Assembly (NCBI GenBank): GCA_004124875.1 | Contig: SCKJ01000008.1 | Coordinates: 43,093-107,092 of the forward strand | Source: Fidelibacterota bacterium | Lineage (GTDB): Bacteria; Fidelibacterota; Marinisomatia; SCGC-AAA003-L08; TS1B11 | Reading direction: 5' to 3' | Length of the DNA: 64,000 nt | In this document: positions 27,033 to 35,519 of the stretch, piece after piece | Numbering within the stretch: the stretch's first letter is position 1 | Layout: each line of letters begins with the position of its first letter | The notes under the pieces: generated by a model | The model's database searches: none | What the model was told of the DNA's origin: nothing | The model's input: the letters and a program-made list of their open reading frames with translations, nothing else | Program-made: the position numbers and the translations under genes

Positions 27033-28067
27033 TTATGATCGAGTCTCTTTCAGTATCATCTGCAGCTGCCAGATATCCTGCCGGCTGCCGTAAAATAACG
27101 GCGACATCATCAGCAAGGCTGTGCGTCCCACCGACTTCTGCAAATAGTGCCACTCGCGTGCCCGATCGCGGTCCTCCCCGGTAATCATGACCGGCATATC
27201 GGACTCCCGCATCATCAGGATCGCCTTGGCCCTCACGGACAGTTCGAGCTGCAGCTGGTACAGGGCCAGCATATCGAACACGACTTCCGGCGGAAACTGG
27301 TTGCGGATGGAGAGCAGGAACCGCCCGGCGTTGGTCTGGGACATGCGCCCCGATCTGACTTCCTCCAGGCTGTCCAGGTCAGAATCCATCCCCTGGCTCA
27401 CCCACTGGCGCATGAATTTCTCGCCGATGTGGAAGACAGCTCCCAGCATCACGGCCAGCACGATCAAGGTCAGCAGGGTATTGATCAATGGCGGGAAGAA
27501 GAAGTGGTTGTAAAGGCTATGGAAAAATGCGGCCGGAATCAGCCCCACCAGATAGGGCCAGCGGCCGCTCCCTTTGCGGTCAATGAGCAGCTTGCTGATG
27601 ACACCGAACAGGGCCGTGGTGCCCCCATGCATAATGGCCGTGCCGAAGCCGCGTATGATCCACAGACTCAGGGGGGCATTCTGCAGTTGCATCAGGTAGA
27701 CGCTGTTCTCCACCAGGGCAAAGCCTGTGCCCAGAGCAAAGCCGTAAATAGTAGCATCGATGGCAAAGCCGACCTTGCCCCGCTCAATCAGGTAGATCAG
27801 CAGCCCCGCCTTCAGCAGTTCTTCCACCACCGGGGCTCCGTAGGGGCTATAGATCTCAAAGGGGATGCGCAGTGTGGTCATTATGGCATCATTAACATAG
27901 ACCGCAAACAGGGCTGATATTCCGCCTACCAGGATACCGACCATGATACTCCGCAGGCGGATCAGCCGGTACGACTCCATGACCATCAGACCCAACAGGA
28001 AACTGGTAACCGGCGCCAGGCTGTAGACACCCCGCCAAACCATATCCGTAAGCGCAGACGTGTCCAC
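27033..28067 (-). CDS. PrsW-family intramembrane metalloprotease
   Basis: The 344-residue protein has about eight transmembrane helices and the PrsW pattern: VVEELLKAG (Glu82-Glu83), FALVENSVY (Glu120-Asn121), His147, and FFHSLYNHF (His183). A cytoplasmic tail of about 120 residues follows residue 225. PrsW-type proteases cut anti-sigma factors or other membrane proteins. The start is GTG at 28067, 4 bp after the stop of the peptidase-propeller gene, so the two are coupled. No anti-sigma factor gene is adjacent to show the target. Confidence 0.85.
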   Translation of the reverse strand: MDTSALTDMVWRGVYSLAPVTSFLLGLMVMESYRLIRLRSIMVGILVGGISALFAVYVNDAIMTTLRIPFEIYSPYGAPVVEELLKAGLLIYLIERGKVGFAIDATIYGFALGTGFALVENSVYLMQLQNAPLSLWIIRGFGTAIMHGGTTALFGVISKLLIDRKGSGRWPYLVGLIPAAFFHSLYNHFFFPPLINTLLTLIVLAVMLGAVFHIGEKFMRQWVSQGMDSDLDSLEEVRSGRMSQTNAGRFLLSIRNQFPPEVVFDMLALYQLQLELSVRAKAILMMRESDMPVMITGEDRDRAREWHYLQKSVGRTALLMMSPLFYGSRQDIWQLQMILKETRS

Positions 28068-28071
28068 GCGC

Positions 28072-31047
28072 CTACAGAATTTTCAGGGAGATCATCAGTT
28101 CGGGTGAGTATTTCTTGACCGAAATGTCGCTTGTTGCCAGGCGCCGGGCCAGGGCATAGCCCATTGAGAAGGTAGTGTTCAATCCTGAGAACAGGACCAG
28201 ATGAAGATCAGCCTGAACTCCCAAGCTGGAGTAAGTGGAGGCGCTGTCACCCGCACCGCTGGTCCAGAGTAAGGCGGCAAAGGGGGTGATTTTCAGCCAG
28301 TTGGCATACAAGCTGGGCAGCCCCAGCCGCCTGAACCGGATCGGGGGCAAACGGAACTCGCCCATCACTTTAGCGTAGGCAATACCCGACGGATATTCGG
28401 TGATGTCCGTATCCTGAAGGCCCATCCCGGGGAAGGCGGACACTTCCCGCCAACGCTCTGCATCCTGATAATCGACCCAGTTATTTCCAAATCCCCCAAA
28501 GTAAAAATTAGCAAATGATTCGCTGGCTTCGCCCATGCTGTAGCCTGCGGACGGCTGAATCCAGAGGGAGCTGAATGTGATAGGTGTGGGGATACCGAAG
28601 TAGGCTTGCACCATCAACTTTGGAAAAAGTAGATCGTTAACGTAATTGCCGTTCAAGTTTAAAGACCAGCTGATGCCTTTCGTCGGCTCAAGTCCGCCCA
28701 GAACATTGGAAAATCGGGAATAACTCAGGCTGGCGCCCACCGAGATGTACCTGTCGAAAGCGCCTAACAGCTCGTTTTGGAAGTCGGGCAGAGCATCCAG
28801 GTCCCCATAGAGGGTCGCCTTGATGCCCAGATTGAGCTTTGCCGGCGCATCCGAGGATAGCGACCGGTTGTAGGCCAATCCCAGGGAATAGCCACGGCGG
28901 CTCGACATCGTGGGACCGAACAAATCGTAAAAATCGGCCCTGTTGTAGGATGCCGAGACGGTCCAATCCCAGTAGCGGTATTGGGCGTTCAAATGCAGCC
29001 GTTCCTTCTGATCCAGGGTATCAGCCGCTGAGTAGCTGGCTGTCAAGTCCAGATTTCCCAGTCCCAAAGGGTCCGCCGCATTGAGATACAGGCCCAGGGC
29101 CAGCGCATTCCGGTATGACTGCACCACCGGGTACAGGTGCGAGATGCGGGTCTGCTGCAGTATCCGGTAGGGGCCGTCATAAGTCGTCAGGGCTTCGAGG
29201 TCAATCCCCGCCGGGGAGCCCACGTTCCACTCCTTGACCCTGGGATGCTTCAGTACAATGGCCAGCCCCAGGTAGTTCACTGCCGCCACATCCTCCAGCG
29301 GCTTCACCGGCAGCATTACCGGCACAAAGCCTGCGCCCGTATACTCGAAGCACACCAGGCTGTCCGCGGATAGAGGTATGGGGCGGAAGTAGCCACTCTC
29401 GGCATTGGTGAGGACCTCCATCTCTTCCGTCTGAAAATCGTACCGGAATATGTTCGACACGCCCGTGTAGTAGGAGGAACCCGTCAGGTACCGGCCGTCA
29501 TCGGAAAAAGTGAATCCCGCCGGCGAAGAATTGTCGAACTCAAACAGTGAGCGGTAGTCGGTGGAGCCGGATACAAAGGCATCGAGCTCGATGACAATCA
29601 AGTCATTTTTGCCGCTGATATCGGTCATGGCTGCCGAGAGCAGCCGGCCGTCAGGCGAAATATCGAGGTCGGTCATATCCTGGCCATAGGGCAGCACGGT
29701 GATGAGCGACGCTTCCGTGTAGGGGGGCGCTATGCGGATCACCCGGGAGTAGCCATTGTGGTGCTGTACCCCCCATAAGGATTTATCAGCCCGGTTAAAG
29801 GCCAGATCACCGGCCCGCAAATCTTTCTGGAGGAGTTGCTTTTGTCCCTTGCGAATGTCGTACGAGCGCAGATCCCGCCAGCCCTTGGAATTATCGGACG
29901 TGTAGAAAAGAATGCCCGCTTCGCTGTCAAATGCCAGAGATGTCACGTAGTACAGCGCCGGACCCTCCACATTGGTCAGTCTGGTCAGGGTCCCGGTGGC
30001 CGGATCGATAGCCGCCAGATGGGCTGAAGTTCCCTGATAAAGGATGGCGCTGTAGATCAGCCCTGTCTCCTGATCAAAAAAGGACCGGGACACTGAGCCC
30101 AGGGCCTTGTCGACAAGGCGGCGGCCGGTTGTGGCACTGTACTGGCGCACAGAATCGAGATTGGCTGTTTGCCACACTTTTTCAAAGTCGATCCATTGAC
30201 TCCAGACATCATCGATGGACGCCCCGAAGACGTGCCTGAACTGTGCGGAAAACCCGGCTTTGGCTCCCGGTCCGATGCGCACCCAGTCCATCACTTTGTC
30301 CGGCGAGTAGGTGTAAGCGAGATAGCTCATAAAGCGCGTACCGTAGAGGTAGGATATCTGGCCAATCTGGAAATCGGCGGTACTACCCTCCGATTCGATG
30401 CCGACGAAATCGTAAAAACGGGCATCGTCCCTGACCATGGTGCGAAACAGCATCTCATCGTATCCGCCCATGGCCCGGCCCAGACCGCCGGCCATCCACG
30501 TTTCAAGGAAGACGGCAATCCCCTCATGGTACCACCGGGGCGCATACCATCTCGGGCTGGCCAGATAGCTGTACACCAGCGAGATGGGATTTTCGGGGCT
30601 GGGAGATACCTTGCCCCGGAACAGCCTCCGGAAGAAAGTCTGGCGGGCGCTGTAATTATCGGTTTCCACCAGATGGACGAGCTCGTGATTGATCAGCCAG
30701 TTCATACGCTCATTGGTGGGCTGGGTTTCATATACGTAGTCCATGGGTTCCATGCCCAACATGATGTAATTCCACGGCAGGGTTGATGTGCCGCCACCGC
30801 CGTAGTCGTTAAAATCGTGAAAGAGGATGGTCACTTTTTCGTTGGGGGTGTAGTCGAAGAGGCGGCGGTGAAATCCGAAGGCGTTTTCAAATGACCTGGC
30901 CAGGTGAGGCAGGATATACCGGTGTGCCTGATCATAATAGATCAAGCGGAGATGCTCTGTTTCAAGGGTATATAACTGTTGAGCCTGGCCGATGCCCGGC
31001 CATAACGACATGATTACCAGAACGGCGCAAGCGCGTTTCAAAGACAT
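28072..31047 (-). CDS. Surface protein: HExxH peptidase domain, propeller and outer-membrane barrel
   Basis: The 991-residue protein has a signal peptide ending at GQAQQ. A peptidase MA-like domain follows with zinc motif HELVH (His121-His125) and WYHEGIAVFLE near residue 175. A WD40-like beta-propeller of about 300 residues comes next (FDSEAGILFYTSDNSKGW, LDISPDGRLLSAAMTDISG). The last 350 residues are rich in alternating aromatic strands (DLTASYSAADTL, YSFSLGLAYNRSL-like YSLGLAYNRSL) and end PELMISLKIL, fitting a barrel. It is similar in plan to 45135-47975. A surface-anchored protease is likely. It is coupled to the prsW gene. Confidence 0.8.
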   Translation of the reverse strand: MSLKRACAVLVIMSLWPGIGQAQQLYTLETEHLRLIYYDQAHRYILPHLARSFENAFGFHRRLFDYTPNEKVTILFHDFNDYGGGGTSTLPWNYIMLGMEPMDYVYETQPTNERMNWLINHELVHLVETDNYSARQTFFRRLFRGKVSPSPENPISLVYSYLASPRWYAPRWYHEGIAVFLETWMAGGLGRAMGGYDEMLFRTMVRDDARFYDFVGIESEGSTADFQIGQISYLYGTRFMSYLAYTYSPDKVMDWVRIGPGAKAGFSAQFRHVFGASIDDVWSQWIDFEKVWQTANLDSVRQYSATTGRRLVDKALGSVSRSFFDQETGLIYSAILYQGTSAHLAAIDPATGTLTRLTNVEGPALYYVTSLAFDSEAGILFYTSDNSKGWRDLRSYDIRKGQKQLLQKDLRAGDLAFNRADKSLWGVQHHNGYSRVIRIAPPYTEASLITVLPYGQDMTDLDISPDGRLLSAAMTDISGKNDLIVIELDAFVSGSTDYRSLFEFDNSSPAGFTFSDDGRYLTGSSYYTGVSNIFRYDFQTEEMEVLTNAESGYFRPIPLSADSLVCFEYTGAGFVPVMLPVKPLEDVAAVNYLGLAIVLKHPRVKEWNVGSPAGIDLEALTTYDGPYRILQQTRISHLYPVVQSYRNALALGLYLNAADPLGLGNLDLTASYSAADTLDQKERLHLNAQYRYWDWTVSASYNRADFYDLFGPTMSSRRGYSLGLAYNRSLSSDAPAKLNLGIKATLYGDLDALPDFQNELLGAFDRYISVGASLSYSRFSNVLGGLEPTKGISWSLNLNGNYVNDLLFPKLMVQAYFGIPTPITFSSLWIQPSAGYSMGEASESFANFYFGGFGNNWVDYQDAERWREVSAFPGMGLQDTDITEYPSGIAYAKVMGEFRLPPIRFRRLGLPSLYANWLKITPFAALLWTSGAGDSASTYSSLGVQADLHLVLFSGLNTTFSMGYALARRLATSDISVKKYSPELMISLKIL

Positions 31048-31076
31048 GTATGCCTCCCCCGGATGCTGCCGGAAAA

Positions 31077-31112
31077 TAAAAAGGGAGGGATCAACAATCC
31101 CTCCCTTTTTTT
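31077..31112. terminator. Strong bidirectional rho-independent terminator
   Basis: GGGAGGGAT and ATCCCTCCC form a perfect 9-bp stem (31083-31091 with 31097-31105) around a CAACA loop. An A-run lies on the left and a run of seven T on the right. On the minus strand it would end transcription of the hexad-repeat gene before the peptidase gene. Confidence 0.88.
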
Positions 31113-31137
31113 CATATGGGCCGGATTCTTTCCGCCC

Positions 31138-32385
31138 TTAATACAGCTTCAGCAAACTGCTCCTGTTTTCCAGGAAGGCACGATTAGCCAGCGCTGCGCG
31201 ATTGAACATCGCCGCACGATCCTGAAGACTGGATCGGTCCAGCAGGGCCGCTCTGTCGGCCAGCGCCATGCGGTCCAGTAAGGCGGCTCTGTCGGCCAGC
31301 GCCATGCGGTCGTACAGGGACGCGCGGTCAGCCAGGGCCATGCGATTATACATGGCCGCCTTGTCGGCCAGCGCCATACGATTGTACATGGCTGCCCGAT
31401 CAGCGAGCGCCACCTTGTCGAACAGGGCCGTCTTGTCGGCCAGGCTCATTTTGTCGAACATGGCCACCTTGTCTTCCAGGGAGGCCTTATCAGCCAGGGC
31501 TGACCTGTCAGCTAAAGCCGCCCGGTCTTCCAGCGCCATGGCATTAAACAGGGCTGCCTTATCGGCCAGAGCTGCCCTGTTCATCAGTTCCAGGCTGGCG
31601 GCATTAAACAGGGCTGCCCGGTCAGCCATAGCCATCACGTTATAGAACATGACGCGGTCAGCCATGGCGACCTTATTGAACATGGCCACTTTATCTTCCA
31701 TGGAAATGCTGTTGAATAACGTTGCCCGGGCCTGAAGCGATGCCCGGTTCAGCAAGGCAAATTTGTTCTGCAACGATGCCCTGTTGAACATGGCGATCTT
31801 GTCGGCTCGATTGGCCATCATCACCATATTCGATTTGTTTTCCAGGCTTGCCCGGTTCAGCAATGCCATCCGGTCGGCCAGCGAAGCCTTGGCAAAAAGG
31901 GCCTGCCGGTCGGCCAAACTCATTTTGTCAAACATGGCCGCCTTATCTGCCAGGGTAGCCTTATCAGCCAGGGCTGATTTGTTGGCCAAGGCCGCTCTGT
32001 CCTCAAGCGTCATGGCATTAAACAGGGCTGCCCTGTCGGCCAAACTCATGCGGTTCATCAATGCCTCCCGGTCGGCCAAAGCAAGACGGTCGAACATGGC
32101 TGCCTTATTGGCCAATTCGGCCTTGTCGAACAACTCTGCCTTATCATCGTCGCCTACCAGGGCAATCAGCGTAGCGTCAGCCCCGTCAACAAGGTTTTCA
32201 TCAAAGGTAATGTCGCTGGCGCTAATCTGATCGGCACGATAAACCTGCCGCTTGCTGATGGTGCCCGCCGCCCCGTCCGTGTCCTCGCCCATGGGATTGG
32301 TAATCCACAGCAACGCTACTACAACCACCAATACACCACCGCCAATCCAAATATTGCGGTTGCCACCGGACTCTAAAGTAGCCAT
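31138..32385 (-). CDS. Membrane-anchored hexapeptide-repeat protein, undescribed type
   Basis: The 415-residue protein has a short cytoplasmic N-terminus and one transmembrane helix (about 12-30, IWIGGGVLVVVVALLWI). A linker of about 50 residues follows, then about 53 six-residue repeats to the end. Consensus: x-A-[LM]-x-[DN]-[KR], as in AALADR, AAMYNR, MALADK. Units often alternate as a 12-residue pair (MALADR then AALLDR). The register slips only at one ASLELMNR and one SNMVMM unit. GGGAGC precedes the ATG. In an alpha helix the Leu positions would not line up, so a beta-solenoid with three hexads per turn is more likely. I know no named family. It is divergent from the partner-switching genes. 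Confidence 0.85.
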   Translation of the reverse strand: MATLESGGNRNIWIGGGVLVVVVALLWITNPMGEDTDGAAGTISKRQVYRADQISASDITFDENLVDGADATLIALVGDDDKAELFDKAELANKAAMFDRLALADREALMNRMSLADRAALFNAMTLEDRAALANKSALADKATLADKAAMFDKMSLADRQALFAKASLADRMALLNRASLENKSNMVMMANRADKIAMFNRASLQNKFALLNRASLQARATLFNSISMEDKVAMFNKVAMADRVMFYNVMAMADRAALFNAASLELMNRAALADKAALFNAMALEDRAALADRSALADKASLEDKVAMFDKMSLADKTALFDKVALADRAAMYNRMALADKAAMYNRMALADRASLYDRMALADRAALLDRMALADRAALLDRSSLQDRAAMFNRAALANRAFLENRSSLLKLY

Positions 32386-32594
32386 TTCGTGCTCCCTTCC
32401 CAGGATCCAAACCGTGGCCGGTGATCCTGAATGACTTGCTCATATCGGAATTCGCCGCTAATGTACACAGGCCTCAGCCGAAAGCAATGGTATTTTATCA
32501 AACGGCATTATTTTCGACGTATATTGTGAGCTACATCACCTCAATGATGTGACCTGCGACACAAGCGCCAACCGCTATGAAATAAAGTCGTGAA

Positions 32595-33023
32595 ATGTTT
32601 TCATACGCTCTAAAACCGGAGATCGGTAATTTGGTGGTGCTGGTTGATCAGTTCCATGAATTTTGCCGGGCTGGTCATGTTCCCGAAACCGTCGAAGGGC
32701 ATTTGAAGCTAGCTCTGGATGAGTTGGTGAGCAATACGATCTTTTACGGCAATCCAGACCCGGACAGCGTGATTCAGATATCAGCCACGGTCACCGGGCA
32801 GACCATGAACATGGAGATTGTAGATTTTGGAATTCCATTTGATCCCTTCTCCCGGGATGATCCTGACACCAGTATGGGCATTGACGAGCGTAAAATCGGG
32901 GGCTTGGGGATCTACCTGGTTAAAAAGTTGATGGATCACGCTTCTTACCAGCGGGTAGATAATCGGAATGTGGTCCGGCTGCGGATCGATCTAAAGAAAG
33001 ACGCCAACTCAAATAATGACTGA
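32595..33023 (+). CDS. RsbW/SpoIIAB-like anti-sigma serine kinase
   Basis: The 142-residue GHKL ATPase has the N-box LALDELVSNTIFYG, the D-containing MEIVDFGIPFDP, and a G-box region GGLGIYLVKKLMD. In partner switching this kinase binds either a sigma factor or other target, or phosphorylates the STAS protein. The gene starts about 210 bp from the divergent hexad-repeat gene and overlaps the STAS gene by 8 bp. No sigma factor is encoded nearby, so the final target is unknown. Confidence 0.88.
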   Translation: MFSYALKPEIGNLVVLVDQFHEFCRAGHVPETVEGHLKLALDELVSNTIFYGNPDPDSVIQISATVTGQTMNMEIVDFGIPFDPFSRDDPDTSMGIDERKIGGLGIYLVKKLMDHASYQRVDNRNVVRLRIDLKKDANSNND

Positions 33024-33360
33024 TTTCCCCTATGAACTGTCCGATAGTGTGCTGATGGTGACTTTGGATGGCCGCCTCGACACCAACACGTCTCCCCAAC
33101 TCGAGAAATTTCTGGCGGAGAAGCTCGAAACGGGTCAAGTCAAAGGGCTGGTTATCGATTTTGAGCCTACCGAGTACATCAGCAGCGCCGGTCTGCGGAT
33201 TCTGCTTATGGCTGCCAAAAAGATGAAATCCAGTGGCGGCAAACTCATCCTTTGCGCCCTGAGCGATCATGTGCAGGAAGTATTCGATATCGCTGGATTT
33301 ACGCCGGTGTTCAACATCGAGGCAACCCGGGATCTGGCAGTCGTTGCGGCCCAGAACTGA
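33016..33360 (+). CDS. STAS-domain anti-anti-sigma factor
   Basis: The 114-residue protein has the STAS core VLMVTLDGRLDTNTSPQLE and the phospho-acceptor region LVIDFEPTEYISSAGLRILL, where SSAG holds the serine phosphorylated by RsbW-like kinases. It overlaps the kinase gene upstream and is followed after 2 bp by the phosphatase gene. It should be the switch substrate of the module. Confidence 0.92.
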   Translation: MTDFPYELSDSVLMVTLDGRLDTNTSPQLEKFLAEKLETGQVKGLVIDFEPTEYISSAGLRILLMAAKKMKSSGGKLILCALSDHVQEVFDIAGFTPVFNIEATRDLAVVAAQN

Positions 33361-33362
33361 AC

Positions 33363-34637
33363 GTGTCTTCCCCTTCCTCTCAAACCGATATTGCCATCCG
33401 GAACCTGGATGCCCTGCTGGAAGTGGCGACACAGATTGGGGCGGTGATCGATCTTGACGAGCTGCTGGAACTGATCGTTTCCAAAACCACGTCGGTGATG
33501 GATGCCGAACGCAGCAGCCTGTTCTGCTACGATCCCCAAACCAATGAGCTATGGAGCAGGGTCGCCGAGGGCCTCGGCAGTGAAGAACTGCGGTTCCCCG
33601 CGGAGCAGGGCATTGCCGGAGAAACCCTCACCACCCGTAAAATCATCAATATTCCCAACGCCTACGAAGATGCGCGGTTCAACCCCTCCTTCGATAAAGC
33701 CACAGGCTTTAAAACCCGATCGGTCCTCAGTGTCCCCTTGATAACTGCCGGCGGTAATGTAGTGGGAGTGGTACAGGTCCTGAATAAATCCAACGGCGAG
33801 CCCTTCGGGCCCGATGATGAAAAACTCCTGATGGCTTTGGGAACCCAGGCTGCGGTCGCCATCCAACGATCCCAGTTGGTGCAAGTGCAACTGGAACAGC
33901 AGAAGACCCACGAGGCGCTGCGGCTGGCCGCCGAAATCCAGATGAATATGCTGCCGAGGAACGACGAGGCCTTCCTGAAACAAAAGCGACTGGAAGTGGC
34001 CTCATATCTGAAGCCCGCCAAAGAGGTGGGGGGCGATTTTTATGACTACTTTCTGGTAGACGAGAATCACTTGGCCGTGGTCATGGGTGACGTTTCCGAC
34101 AAGGGCATTCCGGCCGCCCTGTTTATGGCGATCACCAAAACACTCATCAAATCAGTCGCGCGCAACGGCCTGAAGCCGGATCAAGTTCTGCGCCAGGTGA
34201 ATGACGACCTCCTGCTGCAGAGCGACTCCGGGATGTTCGTCACCATCTTCCTGGGCATTATTGATATAAGCAGCGGAGAAGTTGCCTACGCTAACGGCGG
34301 TCACGGCTCCCCTTATCAGGTCACTCCATCTGGTGATGTGGTAAAATTCCAGCCAGTGCCCGGCATCGCGCTGGGTGTGACAGACGCAATCGAATTCGGC
34401 GCAGGCATGACCCATCTGGCGACAGGCAATTATCTGGTAACTTACACTGATGGGGTCAACGAGGCGATGGACGAGGATGGAGCAGAGTATGGCTACGGCC
34501 GCCTGGAAGAACTCCTGAACCAAAAATTTGATAGCAGCACCTTGGTAATCGAGGCCATTTTAGACGATGTGGATGCCTTCGTTCAAAAAGCGCCTCAATC
34601 GGACGACCTGACCGTGCTGGTTTATCGCCACCTGTAG
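33363..34637 (+). CDS. GAF-SpoIIE/PP2C phosphatase (RsbU-like)
   Basis: The 424-residue protein has a GAF domain (about 15-170: SSLFCYDPQTNELWSRVAEG, RSVLSVPLI), a short coiled linker (QLEQQKTHEALRLAAEIQ), and a PP2C/SpoIIE phosphatase with EVGGDFYDYF, VMGDVSDKGIPAAL and SDDLTVLVYR metal-binding aspartates. The likely start is GTG at 33363, 2 bp after the STAS stop; a longer frame from 33252 lies inside the STAS gene. It should dephosphorylate the STAS protein when the GAF domain senses its ligand, completing a three-gene partner switch. Confidence 0.9.
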   Translation: MSSPSSQTDIAIRNLDALLEVATQIGAVIDLDELLELIVSKTTSVMDAERSSLFCYDPQTNELWSRVAEGLGSEELRFPAEQGIAGETLTTRKIINIPNAYEDARFNPSFDKATGFKTRSVLSVPLITAGGNVVGVVQVLNKSNGEPFGPDDEKLLMALGTQAAVAIQRSQLVQVQLEQQKTHEALRLAAEIQMNMLPRNDEAFLKQKRLEVASYLKPAKEVGGDFYDYFLVDENHLAVVMGDVSDKGIPAALFMAITKTLIKSVARNGLKPDQVLRQVNDDLLLQSDSGMFVTIFLGIIDISSGEVAYANGGHGSPYQVTPSGDVVKFQPVPGIALGVTDAIEFGAGMTHLATGNYLVTYTDGVNEAMDEDGAEYGYGRLEELLNQKFDSSTLVIEAILDDVDAFVQKAPQSDDLTVLVYRHL

Positions 34638-34791
34638 CAGTCACCGGCTCATTCCGTCCCGGCGACCTTCCGGGGCGCCCTGCCTTTATCAGGGAAGGGT
34701 CGCCAGGATGGCCTGTCTCCCGGACCCATCGCAAGGTCCTGCCTGACGGTGACTGCGTAACTGCTTCAGGCAGACCGAAAGGAGCCGTCGC

Positions 34792-35511
34792 ATGAGTCGC
34801 TGCCCGCGTCTATGGTTGTTATCATGCCTGCTGGTTTTCGCCGGGCCGGGACTGGCAAGCGCGCAGGAGCATGATCGCTTCCTGGCCCGCCGTAAGGCCA
34901 TGGTGGCCGAGCAGATAGCCAGCCGGGGGATCCATGACCCGCGCATCCTGAAAGCCATGGAAACGGTCCCGCGCCATCGCTTTATACCTCCGGGCGATCA
35001 AAAATCGGCCTATGCCGATCATCCCGTGGCCATCGGCTATGGACAGACCATCTCCCAGCCTTACATCGTGGCCTACATGTGCCAGCTGGCCCGGCTGGGG
35101 GCTCAGAGCCGGGTCCTGGAAGTGGGCACCGGCTCGGGTTACCATGCCGCCGTGATGGCCCAGATCGCCGATACGGTATTCAGCTTGGAGATCATTCCCG
35201 AGCTGGCCGCAAAGTCGCATGCGACGGTTACTGCCCTGGGATATGCCAATCCGGTGACCCGCCAGGCCGACGGCTACTACGGCTGGCTGGAGGCCGGCCC
35301 CTTTGACGCTATCATCGTTACTGCTGCCGCGGACCATATCCCGCCGCCCCTGATCAAGCAGCTGGCCGACGGGGGGCGCATGGTCATTCCAGTGGGCCAC
35401 CCATTCCTCACCCAGCATCTGGTTCTGGTGGAGAAGCAAGATGGCCGGATCAGCTCCCGGCAGCTCATCCCCGTACGGTTCGTTCCCCTTACGGGGGGGG
35501 ACCCGCCCTAA
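34792..35511 (+). CDS. pcm: Exported protein-L-isoaspartate O-methyltransferase
   Basis: The 239-residue protein matches PIMT: MVAEQIASRGIHDPRILKAM, VPRHRFIPP, GYGQTISQPYIVAYM, and the SAM motif VLEVGTGSGYHAAVM. Unlike the cytosolic Pcm of E. coli it begins with a clear signal peptide (LWLLSCLLVFAGPGLASAQ). The enzyme should act in the periplasm on damaged aspartyl residues, although SAM supply there is not obvious. AAAGGAG precedes the ATG. The membrane spermidine-synthase-like gene follows after 8 bp, so the two are coupled. Confidence 0.9.
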   Translation: MSRCPRLWLLSCLLVFAGPGLASAQEHDRFLARRKAMVAEQIASRGIHDPRILKAMETVPRHRFIPPGDQKSAYADHPVAIGYGQTISQPYIVAYMCQLARLGAQSRVLEVGTGSGYHAAVMAQIADTVFSLEIIPELAAKSHATVTALGYANPVTRQADGYYGWLEAGPFDAIIVTAAADHIPPPLIKQLADGGRMVIPVGHPFLTQHLVLVEKQDGRISSRQLIPVRFVPLTGGDPP

Positions 35512-35519
35512 CGATCTCC

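Noticed and set aside
31268..32230. Long open frames antisense to the hexad-repeat gene
   Set aside because: They follow from the repetitive codons on the other strand and have no start site or family likeness.
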